Source: an uncultured Flavihumibacter sp. (lineage in GTDB: Bacteria > Bacteroidota > Bacteroidia > Chitinophagales > Chitinophagaceae). From it: DNA of 15,696 nt. The DNA is taken from assembly GCA_946482545.1 (NCBI GenBank), contig CAMLRX010000118.1, forward strand, positions 1 through 15,696. The letters are read 5' to 3'. Within the stretch, counting starts at the first letter, position 1; every line of letters starts with the position of its first letter. The translations under genes were made by a program, and so were the position numbers. This document shows, piece by piece, positions 1 to 7,745 of the stretch. The notes under the pieces were generated by a model that saw only the letters and a program-made list of their open reading frames with translations, was not told the DNA's origin and ran no database searches.

Positions 1-518
1 ACGGGGAACAGAAAGATAAATCCGCTATCCAGTATGTGCGCAACAAACTGAACGTTGCACGTTGGTTCATTCAGGCCATCCGCCAACGTGAACAAACCAT
101 GCGCAGGATCATGGAGGCTATTGTGGAGTGGCAACAGGAATATTTTATAGAAGGAGACATCAGGGTGCTGAAACCAATGATCCTGAAGAATATTGCAGAA
201 GTAGTAGGAATGGATATTTCCACTGTTTCGAGGATCACCTGCAATAAGTACGCAGAAACTCATTTTGGTACTATCCTGCTGAAAGATCTCTTTACCGAAG
301 GATTGCTGACGCAGAAAGGTGATGTAGTGAGCAATAAAGTGATTCAGAACGCCATCGTGGAAGTGATTGAAGCCGAAGACAAAAGAAAACCATATACCGA
401 TCAGCAACTCGTGGCCATACTCGGACAGAAAGGGTACAACATCGCAAGAAGAACCATTGCCAAGTACCGCGACCTGTTGCAGATTCCCGTTGCTCAGATG
501 AGGTGCCTCTGGGCATGA
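1..518 (+). CDS. rpoN: RNA polymerase sigma-54 factor, C-terminal part (5' truncated by window edge)
   Basis: Sigma-54 directs RNA polymerase to -24/-12 promoters and needs an ATP-driven activator to open DNA. The reading frame is open from position 3 to the TGA at 516-518 and enters from outside the window; the GTG at 36 is internal. The visible part is the C-terminal DNA-binding region: the helix-turn-helix segment containing MDISTVSRIT, followed by NKYAETHFG and LLKDLF, and the RpoN box ARRTIAKYR near the end, which reads the -24 element. All are hallmark family sequences and the box is intact. The tail after the box is short, as expected. Only 35 nt separate this gene from the downstream NtrC-type activator, with no promoter or terminator visible, so the two are probably co-transcribed. 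Identification is firm; only the missing N-terminus limits it. Confidence 0.96.
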   Translation, partial: GEQKDKSAIQYVRNKLNVARWFIQAIRQREQTMRRIMEAIVEWQQEYFIEGDIRVLKPMILKNIAEVVGMDISTVSRITCNKYAETHFGTILLKDLFTEGLLTQKGDVVSNKVIQNAIVEVIEAEDKRKPYTDQQLVAILGQKGYNIARRTIAKYRDLLQIPVAQMRCLWA

Positions 519-553
519 TGTTTGAAAAAACCCCTTAATAACTAAACACAATT

Positions 554-2065
554 ATGGCTGCAATGCAAAAAATTCTGGTGGTCGATGATGACAGAGACAT
601 GTGCCTGCTCCTCAAGGGCTTTTTGTCCCGCCACGGGTATGATGTAATGGATACCCTTAATGGTAAAAAAGCGCTGGAGATCGTGGATACGTTCAGTCCC
701 GACCTTGTGATGGCCGATTTCCGCCTTGATGATATGGATGGGCTTCAGTTGCTCACCCGCATCAAAGAGAAAAATCCGGACATCCAGGTAATCGTCATGA
801 CGGGTTACAGCGATATCAAACTGGCCGTGGAAGTAATGAAAATGGGCGCCTTCGATTATGTGACGAAGCCCCTGCTGCCAGATGAAATTCTGCTCACCAT
901 AAAAAAAGCATTGCACAGCCCCGCGCCGGAAAGCCGCAAAGAAGAACTGAACGGGCATCCCGAAACACCCAGGAAAGAAAGTGCTCCTAAGCAGAAGCTG
1001 GTATATTCCGGTGAATACATCTTCGGAAACAGTGCGCAGTTCGTGAACATCATTAAACAGATTGAATTGGTGGGGCCCACCAATTTCAGTGTCATCATAT
1101 ATGGAGAATCGGGAAGTGGCAAGGAAGCCATCGCACAGGAAATCCATAAAAAAAGTAAGCGGGCGGATAAGCCCTTCGTGGCCATAGATTGTGGCGCCCT
1201 CTCCAAAGAACTCGCGGCCAGCGAATTGTTCGGACACGAAAAGGGTTCCTTCACCGGAGCGCTTCAACAAAAGCCCGGCAGTTTTGAGCTGGCGAACGGG
1301 GGAACCATCTTCCTCGACGAAATCGGTAACCTGCCCTACGATGTGCAGGTCTCCTTATTAAGAGTGGTACAGGAAAGAAAAATGCGCCGCGTGGGGGGAA
1401 CAAGGGATATCGAACTGGATGTGCGCATCATCGTAGCCAGCAACGAAAGACTCTGGGAAGCTTCCAGGAACGGAAAATTCCGCGAGGACTTGTACCATCG
1501 TTTCAACGAATTCAGTATTGATGTTCCACCGCTCCGCGAAAGGAAAGAAGACATCATGGTGTTCGCGCGCCATTTCCTGGGCTTAACCAATAAAGAACTC
1601 GGTAAGAACGTAAAAGATTTTTCACCCGAAGTGGAGCACATCTTCCTGCACTATGTGTGGCACGGAAACCTTCGCGAATTGAAGAATGTTGTGAAGAGAG
1701 CCACCCTCCTTGCGGATGGTGACCTGATTGAATCCAGATTCCTGCCATTCGAAATTTCAAATTTTTCCAAACTGCAATTCGGGGGAACCGCTTCGGCCGC
1801 ACCAACGCCAGAACCTCTACCTTCCGCCACCATTATACCATCCAATCAACCGATGCAGCCGGCTCCAATTGCGCCTGCGCCACAAAAACCTGTAATCCAT
1901 GACCACTCCCTGAAATCAGCCAGTCTCGACGCGGAATATGAAATGATCGTAGAGGCCCTGAAACAGGTAAACTTTAATAAAAGCAAGGCCGCGCGCCTGC
2001 TGAACATCGACCGGAAAACACTGTACAATAAAATGAAACAGTACCAGGATCTGGTCAACAAATAA
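554..2065 (+). CDS. NtrC-family sigma-54-dependent response regulator (receiver - AAA+ - Fis HTH)
   Basis: A 503-residue cytoplasmic transcription activator. Residues about 5-120 are a receiver: acidic cluster D11-D13, phospho-acceptor D55, T83 and K105. Residues about 150-390 are the AAA+ domain: Walker A GESGSGKE at 184-191, the sigma-54-contacting loop as GSFTGA at 231-236 (usual form GAFTGA), and Walker B ending D255-E256. A proline-rich linker (about 410-450) leads to a Fis-type helix-turn-helix at about 456-500 with NKSKAARLLNIDRKTLYNKM. On phosphorylation such proteins oligomerise and use ATP to open sigma-54 promoters. The first ATG (554) was chosen; the ATG at 563 is possible. The gene follows rpoN by 35 nt and its TAA overlaps the next gene's ATG (TAATG), indicating translational coupling to a kinase. 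Its DNA targets cannot be told from sequence. Confidence 0.95.
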   Translation: MAAMQKILVVDDDRDMCLLLKGFLSRHGYDVMDTLNGKKALEIVDTFSPDLVMADFRLDDMDGLQLLTRIKEKNPDIQVIVMTGYSDIKLAVEVMKMGAFDYVTKPLLPDEILLTIKKALHSPAPESRKEELNGHPETPRKESAPKQKLVYSGEYIFGNSAQFVNIIKQIELVGPTNFSVIIYGESGSGKEAIAQEIHKKSKRADKPFVAIDCGALSKELAASELFGHEKGSFTGALQQKPGSFELANGGTIFLDEIGNLPYDVQVSLLRVVQERKMRRVGGTRDIELDVRIIVASNERLWEASRNGKFREDLYHRFNEFSIDVPPLRERKEDIMVFARHFLGLTNKELGKNVKDFSPEVEHIFLHYVWHGNLRELKNVVKRATLLADGDLIESRFLPFEISNFSKLQFGGTASAAPTPEPLPSATIIPSNQPMQPAPIAPAPQKPVIHDHSLKSASLDAEYEMIVEALKQVNFNKSKAARLLNIDRKTLYNKMKQYQDLVNK

Positions 2066-3651
2066 TGCCGCCGATGGGCAAGAGTGAAAACAACGACCTC
2101 CACTTTCTCCGGGTATTGTTCGGGGACGCGGAGGCGGAAACAGATGCAAGAGAAAGGCTGGCGGGGGCTTTTCCAGGTATCATTTACATCTATGATACCA
2201 CTGAAAAGAAACTCCGGTACACCAATCCCGGTTTTACCAGTATTCTTGGCTTCACCAAAGAAGAGGCCGAAGGATGGGACGATTTCGGGAACCTTGTTTA
2301 TAAAGAAGATCTGGACCTCGTTCAGACTGAAATAGACCGCTTCCTGAAGGAAGACGGTCAGCACTCCTTTAATTGCAGACTTAATAAAAAAGAAGGGGAC
2401 TGGACCTATTTCCGCACCAAAGGAACCGTCCTCCGTAAAGATGATTCGGGTAAACCACTATCGCTGTTATTCGTTGCTGAAGACATCAGCAAAGAGATGG
2501 CCCGGGAGAAAGAACTGCTCGAAACACGAAGCCTGTTGTCGGATACCGAAGAACTGCTCGGGTACGGGCAATTCAGTTGGAATACAGCTACCAATGAATT
2601 TATCTGGTCTGAAGGCATGTACCGCATCTTCGGCTATGCCAAAGAAATGGTGCCGGAAAAATTGACGTACGACTGGTTCCTTTCCCAGGTGAATAGTGAA
2701 GAGCGCGAAATGGTTGACAGCGCTATGAAAGCCGCTTTGAACCAAGGTACTCCATTTGAAGTGGAATGTACCGTTGAACCACAGGGCCTTCTCCCAAGGT
2801 TGATCGTGATACAGGGAAAACCCGTTCCCAGCGGCAATAATGGTTCGCTGAAACTGATCGGTATTACCAGGGATATAACGGAGAGCCGTATGCGCGACAA
2901 GGAACGGGAGCGTATGATCCGCGACCTGCACCGTTCCAACCTTGAGTTGGAAGAGTTCGCTTATGTTGCTTCACACGACCTGCAGGAGCCGCTCCGGAAA
3001 ATAAGTACCTTCAGCGAAAGGCTCCGGACCCGTGCCGCAGAAGAGTTGTCGCCCGAATCTGCTGTTTACCTGAACAGAATACTTGCCAGTACCGCGAACA
3101 TGCGGCAACTGATCGATAACCTTTTGGAGTTTTCCCGCGTAAGCCGTAACCAGTCCGATTTTCAACGCATCTCCCTGAACGATATCCTGGAGGAGGTCCG
3201 GAACGAATTTGAACTGAGCATTGAAGAAGCGGGTGTAACCTTGCAGGTGGAAACCTTGCCTGAACTGGAAATGAATCCCACGCATGCGCGCAGACTTTTC
3301 GGCAACCTCGTGAACAACGCCATCAAATTCAGGCGAAACGATGTACAGGCGTTTGTGAAGGTAACAGCATCCAAACTTTCCAAAACCGAACTGGAACACT
3401 TTCATCTTCCTTCCAATAAAACCTATTTTTCCATTCAGGTGGAAGACAATGGCATCGGCTTCGAAGAAGAGTATGCCAACAGGATATTCCAGATCTTCCA
3501 ACGGCTGCATGGAAAAGCCGAATACCCGGGATCGGGACTGGGTCTCGCCATCTGTAAAAAAATCGCGGAAAACCACGGAGGGTTCATCTACGCTGAAAGT
3601 ACGCCCGGCAAAGGTTCCCGTTTTTTCATCATTTTACCCGAACAACAATAA
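2065..3651 (+). CDS. Soluble PAS-PAS sensor histidine kinase
   Basis: A 528-residue kinase with no membrane segment or signal peptide, so it should sense a cytoplasmic signal. Two PAS domains occupy about residues 30-140 (with YTNPGFTSILGFTKEEA) and 155-270 (ending GITRDITE). A short helical linker leads to HisKA with ASHDLQEPLRK, phospho-acceptor H304. The catalytic domain is complete: N-box N418 in NLVNNAIKF, G1 DNGIG starting at D461, G2 GSGLGLA at 489-495. The SHDLQEPLR form of the H-box is typical of phytochrome-type kinases, which often pair with stand-alone or N-terminal receivers of the kind found in the next gene. ATG at 2065 overlaps the activator's stop by 1 nt; an alternative ATG lies at 2074. 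The ligand is unknown. It probably phosphorylates the downstream receiver or the upstream NtrC-like regulator; the sequence does not decide which. Confidence 0.94.
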   Translation: MPPMGKSENNDLHFLRVLFGDAEAETDARERLAGAFPGIIYIYDTTEKKLRYTNPGFTSILGFTKEEAEGWDDFGNLVYKEDLDLVQTEIDRFLKEDGQHSFNCRLNKKEGDWTYFRTKGTVLRKDDSGKPLSLLFVAEDISKEMAREKELLETRSLLSDTEELLGYGQFSWNTATNEFIWSEGMYRIFGYAKEMVPEKLTYDWFLSQVNSEEREMVDSAMKAALNQGTPFEVECTVEPQGLLPRLIVIQGKPVPSGNNGSLKLIGITRDITESRMRDKERERMIRDLHRSNLELEEFAYVASHDLQEPLRKISTFSERLRTRAAEELSPESAVYLNRILASTANMRQLIDNLLEFSRVSRNQSDFQRISLNDILEEVRNEFELSIEEAGVTLQVETLPELEMNPTHARRLFGNLVNNAIKFRRNDVQAFVKVTASKLSKTELEHFHLPSNKTYFSIQVEDNGIGFEEEYANRIFQIFQRLHGKAEYPGSGLGLAICKKIAENHGGFIYAESTPGKGSRFFIILPEQQ

Positions 3652-3657
3652 CCCTTA

Positions 3658-5100
3658 ATGGCAGTTACCGCAAAACCAACCCGTATCCTGATTGTAGACG
3701 ATGACGAAGATGATTTTTTCATCACCAGCGATTACATCCGGGAAATCAGAGATGTTCCTTTCGAGATAGAATGGTGTTTCCGGTACGCCGATGCCCTGCA
3801 GGCTTTGCAGGCGGCCAGGCATGATATCTACCTCGTAGATTACAGGCTGGGTGCGAAAACAGGACTGGAGTTGTTGCAGGAAGCCATAGAAGCCGGATGC
3901 GAGGAACCTGTGATCCTGCTCACCGGAAAGGGCAATCCCGAAGTGGATAAGAAGGCCATGGAAATGGGTGCGGTGGATTATTTGGTGAAGCCTGAACTGA
4001 ACCCGGAGAAACTGGAAAGAAGCATCCGTTACGCCATTGAAAGGTCGCACGCCATGAAGGCGCTCCGGGCCCAGGAGAAACGGTACCGTACTATTTTCGA
4101 GCAATCGAAGGATGCCGTATTCATAGCCGATGAAAATCTTGCTTTCCGTGATGTGAATGCCGCCGCGCTTGAGTTATTGGGTGCACCCATTGAAGAAATA
4201 CTCGGAAATACCCTGTACGCGTATATGCCGCTGGAACAGCAGCGCGATGCACTGAGCGCCCTGATCAGTGAAGTACACGAAGTGGATGATGAAGAAATTG
4301 TGCTGCGGAATTCCGAAGGGGAAACGCGCTTCTGTATCCTCTCCGCGTCATTGATCACGGAACGGGCGAAGCCTTCTTATATCCAGGGCATCATCCACGA
4401 TATCACGAACATCAGGCGGGAAGAAAAAGCCACTTTGCTGGCCGAAAAACTCGCATCCGCCGGAAGGCTGGTACGTACCCTGGCACATGAAGTGAGAAAT
4501 CCCCTCAACAACATCAATCTTTCGATCGAACAACTGCAGCCCAATTGTCAGCCCGACGACCAGTTGTACCTTGATATCATTCACCGCAACAGCAGGCGGA
4601 TATCCGACCTTATCACGGAACTGCTCAATTCAGCAAGGCCATCTGAAATGGCGCTTACAAAAACAGCGCTGCAAACTATTGTGGACGAGAGTCTGGCCGC
4701 TGCAATTGACCGTATTACGCTGCACAAAATCAATGTACGTATTCATTATCCCGATCATGAAGCATTCATTCTGGCAGATAAAGAGAAACTGAAAATCGCT
4801 TTCCTTAACATCATCATCAACGCCGTGGAAGCCATGGAGCCGGAGAAAGGGTCACTGTCTATCAACGTTTCGGCCAACAACAATGCTTTTCGTGTGATCA
4901 TCGCCGATAATGGTTCGGGCATATCGGAAGAGCACCTCTCCCGGTTGTTTGAACCTTATTTTACCTCAAAAAGAAATGGTATGGGACTGGGACTGGCCGC
5001 TACGCTCAATATTCTGCAATCACACAAAGCGGAAGTGGATGTGAAGTCTGAATGGGGCAAGGGCACCAGTTTTATACTTGATTTTCCAGCGCATGAATAA
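3658..5100 (+). CDS. Receiver-PAS-histidine kinase fusion (NtrB-type core)
   Basis: A 480-residue soluble protein with an unusual order: receiver first, kinase last. Residues about 8-130 form a receiver with acidic residues D14-D16 and D18-D19, phospho-acceptor D61 in LVDYRLG, the ILLTGKG segment and the LVKPELNPE lysine. A PAS domain covers about 135-255. The kinase core follows: HisKA LAHEVRNPLNNI with H277, N388 in the N-box, G1 DNGSGI at D417, F-box LFEPYFTSK, and G2 GMGLGLA from 441. The short ATP lid and AHEVRNPL H-box are those of NtrB-like kinases, which typically act on NtrC-type regulators such as the one encoded two genes upstream. The gene starts 6 nt after the preceding kinase and ends just before a terminator, so it is the last gene of the operon. 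Its receiver is the natural partner of the preceding kinase (inference). Confidence 0.94.
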   Translation: MAVTAKPTRILIVDDDEDDFFITSDYIREIRDVPFEIEWCFRYADALQALQAARHDIYLVDYRLGAKTGLELLQEAIEAGCEEPVILLTGKGNPEVDKKAMEMGAVDYLVKPELNPEKLERSIRYAIERSHAMKALRAQEKRYRTIFEQSKDAVFIADENLAFRDVNAAALELLGAPIEEILGNTLYAYMPLEQQRDALSALISEVHEVDDEEIVLRNSEGETRFCILSASLITERAKPSYIQGIIHDITNIRREEKATLLAEKLASAGRLVRTLAHEVRNPLNNINLSIEQLQPNCQPDDQLYLDIIHRNSRRISDLITELLNSARPSEMALTKTALQTIVDESLAAAIDRITLHKINVRIHYPDHEAFILADKEKLKIAFLNIIINAVEAMEPEKGSLSINVSANNNAFRVIIADNGSGISEEHLSRLFEPYFTSKRNGMGLGLAATLNILQSHKAEVDVKSEWGKGTSFILDFPAHE

Positions 5101-5139
5101 ACGCCTGAGTAACCATATTTGCATTCACCATATGAAAAC

Positions 5140-5170
5140 AAAAAAGCGCATCATACGATACGCTTTTTTT
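5140..5170. terminator. Bidirectional intrinsic terminator between convergent genes
   Basis: An A-run (5140-5145) precedes the arm GCGCATC, a 4-nt loop ATAC, the arm GATACGC, and a T-run (5164-5170). The arms pair with one C/A mismatch, and the A- and T-runs extend the stem. The symmetry lets it stop transcription from both sides: the sigma-54 operon ending at 5100 and the minus-strand barrel gene ending at 5194. Confidence 0.8.
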
Positions 5171-5193
5171 AATGATATGAACTGGAAATGATT

Positions 5194-5943
5194 TTACAAT
5201 CCGCTGAATGTTATCCCGATCTGGTAAGGACGTATTTCAGGACCAAATCCTTCTTTGATTAATGTAGTAATGGAGTAGCTGCCGAACAGGCTCAGGTTAC
5301 CATAACCTGCACGGAGGGTTCCGGAGAGGCGCGTGCTGTTGAAGAAACGTTTGCTGGTTTCTTTGAGTGTGTAGGCGTTCAGCGTGTTGCCGCTGGAGTT
5401 CTGCCAGGTTTTACCTTTGGTATGCGCGTTCACCATGGTACCTACTTTTGCGCCGATGGCGAATTTCCAACTGCGGTCCATGTCTTCGGGTTTGAGGGCG
5501 AAGCGCAGTTCTACGGGAGCCTCCAGGTAGGCGGTGGTCAGTTTATATTTTTTGAAGTGGTTGGTATCGGCCACATCGCGGAAGGGCAGTGTGCTGGCCG
5601 AAGACTTCACGTCAACGGTATATTTGTCGAAATAGATATTGCTGGAAGAAACGCCCGCTCCGATGCCCACGCTGAACCTGGGATCGGTTTTAAAGGGGAA
5701 GTCGAACATGAAATACGCGTTAAAACCGCGTGAAAGGCCTTTGATCCGGATGGAGTCGGGGGCGCCGGCCCAGTTGTCGATCCCGATCTGGAACATAAAA
5801 TGATCGGCCGATCTGTTTTTCATAACCACCTTACTCCAGTCTTTTTTCGGCTTTTGGGGCTTATTCTCTGTTGAGTCCTGGGCCATCAGTTGAAAACCGG
5901 TTGCCAGGGTCAGCAACACCATCAGAATTTTCTTCATAAACAT
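5194..5943 (-). CDS. Outer-membrane beta-barrel protein (porin-like family, function unknown)
   Basis: A 249-residue secreted protein. The N-terminus MKKILMVLLTLATGFQLMAQ is a clear signal peptide ending at an AQ cleavage site common in Bacteroidota, followed by a charged, lysine- and proline-rich stretch. The rest is made of alternating hydrophobic and polar beta-strands (FSVGIGAGVSSSNIYF, LTTAYLEAPVELRFAL, KFAIGAKVGTMV, LRAGYGNLSLFGSY), and the chain ends in PYQIGITFSGL, as barrel proteins do. This fits the general outer membrane beta-barrel family of Bacteroidota, for which no single function is known. Two start codons are possible, 5943 and 5937; the second puts the lysines of the signal peptide directly after Met. 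A TAnnTTTG element lies just upstream, though cotranscription with the peptidase gene 52 bp upstream is also possible. No plug domain or SusC/D partner is present. Confidence 0.85.
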   Translation of the reverse strand: MFMKKILMVLLTLATGFQLMAQDSTENKPQKPKKDWSKVVMKNRSADHFMFQIGIDNWAGAPDSIRIKGLSRGFNAYFMFDFPFKTDPRFSVGIGAGVSSSNIYFDKYTVDVKSSASTLPFRDVADTNHFKKYKLTTAYLEAPVELRFALKPEDMDRSWKFAIGAKVGTMVNAHTKGKTWQNSSGNTLNAYTLKETSKRFFNSTRLSGTLRAGYGNLSLFGSYSITTLIKEGFGPEIRPYQIGITFSGL

Positions 5944-5953
5944 ATTTGATTCG

Positions 5954-5961
5954 CAAATGTA
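5954..5961 (-). promoter_or_regulatory. Putative Bacteroidota -7 promoter element (TACATTTG) for the beta-barrel gene
   Basis: Read on the minus strand this is TACATTTG, a full match to TAnnTTTG. It lies 11-18 nt before the first possible ATG. The nearest TTTG for the -33 box (5987-5990) is 25 nt away, longer than the usual spacing of about 19, so the promoter is incomplete or weak. The predicted leader would be only a few nucleotides. Confidence 0.4.
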
Positions 5962-5995
5962 TCCTGCGGGGATGAAATTCGGGCTGCAAAATATG

Positions 5996-7678
5996 TTAAA
6001 AAGCGCTATGATGGGCTGGTTCTGCGACGAGGTAGTACATTTTTTCGATCTCTTCCTTCTTTAGCAAGGTTGCCTGTGCTTTGGAAACCGGTGTTTTGCG
6101 CCATTCTGTTCCGGGGTTCAGCCTCAGTTTCGCACCGTTATTTTCCAGTTGAAGGGGCAGGTTAAACCCGGGTACACAATCCGTGTAACGGTAACTGACG
6201 GAATCTCCGTTTTCCGAAATGCTGAACTGGAAGTGCGGAATCTGGGTGGTACGAAGGTATTGATCGAACACTTTTCCATAGTTGAACCCGGCCATCCGGG
6301 AGACAAACGTCTCTACTTCCGAAGAATTCACGGTTTTGTGGTAGAATGTTTTGTTGAGACCGCGCAGGATGTTCCGGAACAATACATCGTTGCCTATGCT
6401 GTGCCGGATGGTATGCAGCATGTTACCGCCTTTCGGGTACATATCTCCGCTTCCCTGGGCGTTTACACCGTAGGGAGGAATAATGGGTTTATCGTTGCGG
6501 ATGCCTTTCCTCGTGCCGGCGTTGTACTCATTGCCCGCCTTCAGCCCGAAATGGTATTCGGTGAAGAGTGTTTCGCTGTAATTGGTAAATCCTTCGTGCA
6601 CCCACATATCGGCCAGGTCGTTGGTGGTGATGTTGTTGCCGAACCATTCGTGGCCGCTTTCATGGACCACGATAAAGTCCCATTTCAGTCCCCAGCCCGT
6701 GCCGGAACCGTCGCGTCCCCTGTATCCGGGCGCGTAATGGTTGCCGTAGGCTACGGCGCTCTGGTGTTCCATTCCGGTGTGTGGCACATCAATCAGTTGG
6801 TACCCATCTTCATAAAAAGGATAGGGGCCAAACCAGTGTTCAAAAGCTTTGAGGGTGTTGCGGGCTTCGTTGGGAAGGTATTGTTGCGCCCGGGTTTTGT
6901 TGTAATCCAATACCCAGTAAGTGATGTCCAGGTTTCCTTTTTCTCCTTTATATACTTCGGAAAAGCTGGTGTACTTCCCGATATACGGGATGATGTTGTA
7001 GTTGTTGATGGGGTTTTTCACGGCCCAGGTGTACGCTGTTTTACCACCTGCTACTGCCGTTTTTTTCTGCAACTTTCCATTGGCCACGGCTACGAGGGTA
7101 TCAGGCAACACCATGGTAAGCGATGCGCCGGCATCGGGTTCATCGCTTTGATGGTCTTTGCAGGGATACCAGACGGAGGCGCCGAGTCCCTGACAGGTAA
7201 CGGTCATCCAGGGCCTGCCGAGGGAATCTTTGGTGAAGGTCCAGCCCCCATCCCAGGGGGCGCGGATCGCCTCATGTACCTTCCCGCTGTAAAATACATC
7301 GATGGTATGGGTGGAAGAAACCGGCAGCGCCGGTGTTTTTACGAACCAGGCAGCGCCTTCGCGCGTGTAGTTCAGCCGTGTTTTTTTATCGAGCAGAATG
7401 CTGTCGATGCCCAGGGGTTCCATCAGGTCGAGTTGTAAGATGGGACCACTTTTGGCCGTAATGCCAAAACGGATGGTGTTTTTCCCTTTCAGTGATTTTG
7501 CATTGTAATCCGGTTCAACAGTAAGATCATAGCGCAATACATTCCACCAGTTGCGGTAAGCTGTGATGCTTCCGCGAAGCGTATCGGCCTTTGACCAGGA
7601 TTTTTCCTGCGCCTGTGCAGCAACGGAGAGCAGGGAAAGAAAAAGAAGGTATGCCGGAAAAGAAATGTACCGCATCAT
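5996..7678 (-). CDS. Secreted M1-family zinc metallopeptidase (aminopeptidase)
   Basis: A 560-residue exported peptidase expected to remove N-terminal residues from peptides in the periplasm or outside the cell. A signal peptide is clear (hydrophobic FPAYLLFLSLLSVAA then QAQ). The N-terminal beta-domain holds the exopeptidase motif as GMEHQ at 302-306 (classical GAMEN in related enzymes). The zinc site is complete: H339-E340-S-G-H343 and E362, with exactly 18 residues between H343 and E362. The transition-state tyrosine is probably Y414 in MYPKGGNMLHTIR. The chain stops soon after the catalytic domain, so it lacks the large C-terminal domain of 850-residue aminopeptidase N types. The start is one of two adjacent ATGs at 7678/7675. 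Upstream, TAGCTTTA (7696-7703, minus) is a one-mismatch -7 element. Substrate is unknown. Confidence 0.93.
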   Translation of the reverse strand: MMRYISFPAYLLFLSLLSVAAQAQEKSWSKADTLRGSITAYRNWWNVLRYDLTVEPDYNAKSLKGKNTIRFGITAKSGPILQLDLMEPLGIDSILLDKKTRLNYTREGAAWFVKTPALPVSSTHTIDVFYSGKVHEAIRAPWDGGWTFTKDSLGRPWMTVTCQGLGASVWYPCKDHQSDEPDAGASLTMVLPDTLVAVANGKLQKKTAVAGGKTAYTWAVKNPINNYNIIPYIGKYTSFSEVYKGEKGNLDITYWVLDYNKTRAQQYLPNEARNTLKAFEHWFGPYPFYEDGYQLIDVPHTGMEHQSAVAYGNHYAPGYRGRDGSGTGWGLKWDFIVVHESGHEWFGNNITTNDLADMWVHEGFTNYSETLFTEYHFGLKAGNEYNAGTRKGIRNDKPIIPPYGVNAQGSGDMYPKGGNMLHTIRHSIGNDVLFRNILRGLNKTFYHKTVNSSEVETFVSRMAGFNYGKVFDQYLRTTQIPHFQFSISENGDSVSYRYTDCVPGFNLPLQLENNGAKLRLNPGTEWRKTPVSKAQATLLKKEEIEKMYYLVAEPAHHSAF

Positions 7679-7745
7679 TCAACGTGTTTGAACGTTAAAG
7701 CTACACGGTTTTTCCTGGTGAACTTGCCCGTTAATTGACCGAAAC

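Noticed and set aside
5101..5139. Possible small gene or attachment site between the sigma-54 operon and the terminator
   Set aside because: The 39-nt stretch has no complete reading frame of useful size and no repeat matching elsewhere in the window.
6149..7438. Long open frame (429 codons) on the + strand opposite the M1 peptidase gene
   Set aside because: Its translation shows no recognisable domain, while the opposite strand has a complete signal peptide, zinc site and GMEHQ motif. It is explained by codon bias of the peptidase gene.
7681..7696. Inverted repeat AACGT-GTTTGA-ACGTT upstream of the M1 gene
   Set aside because: Only 5 bp per arm, AT-rich and without a T-run; could be chance or a weak operator, not enough to call.
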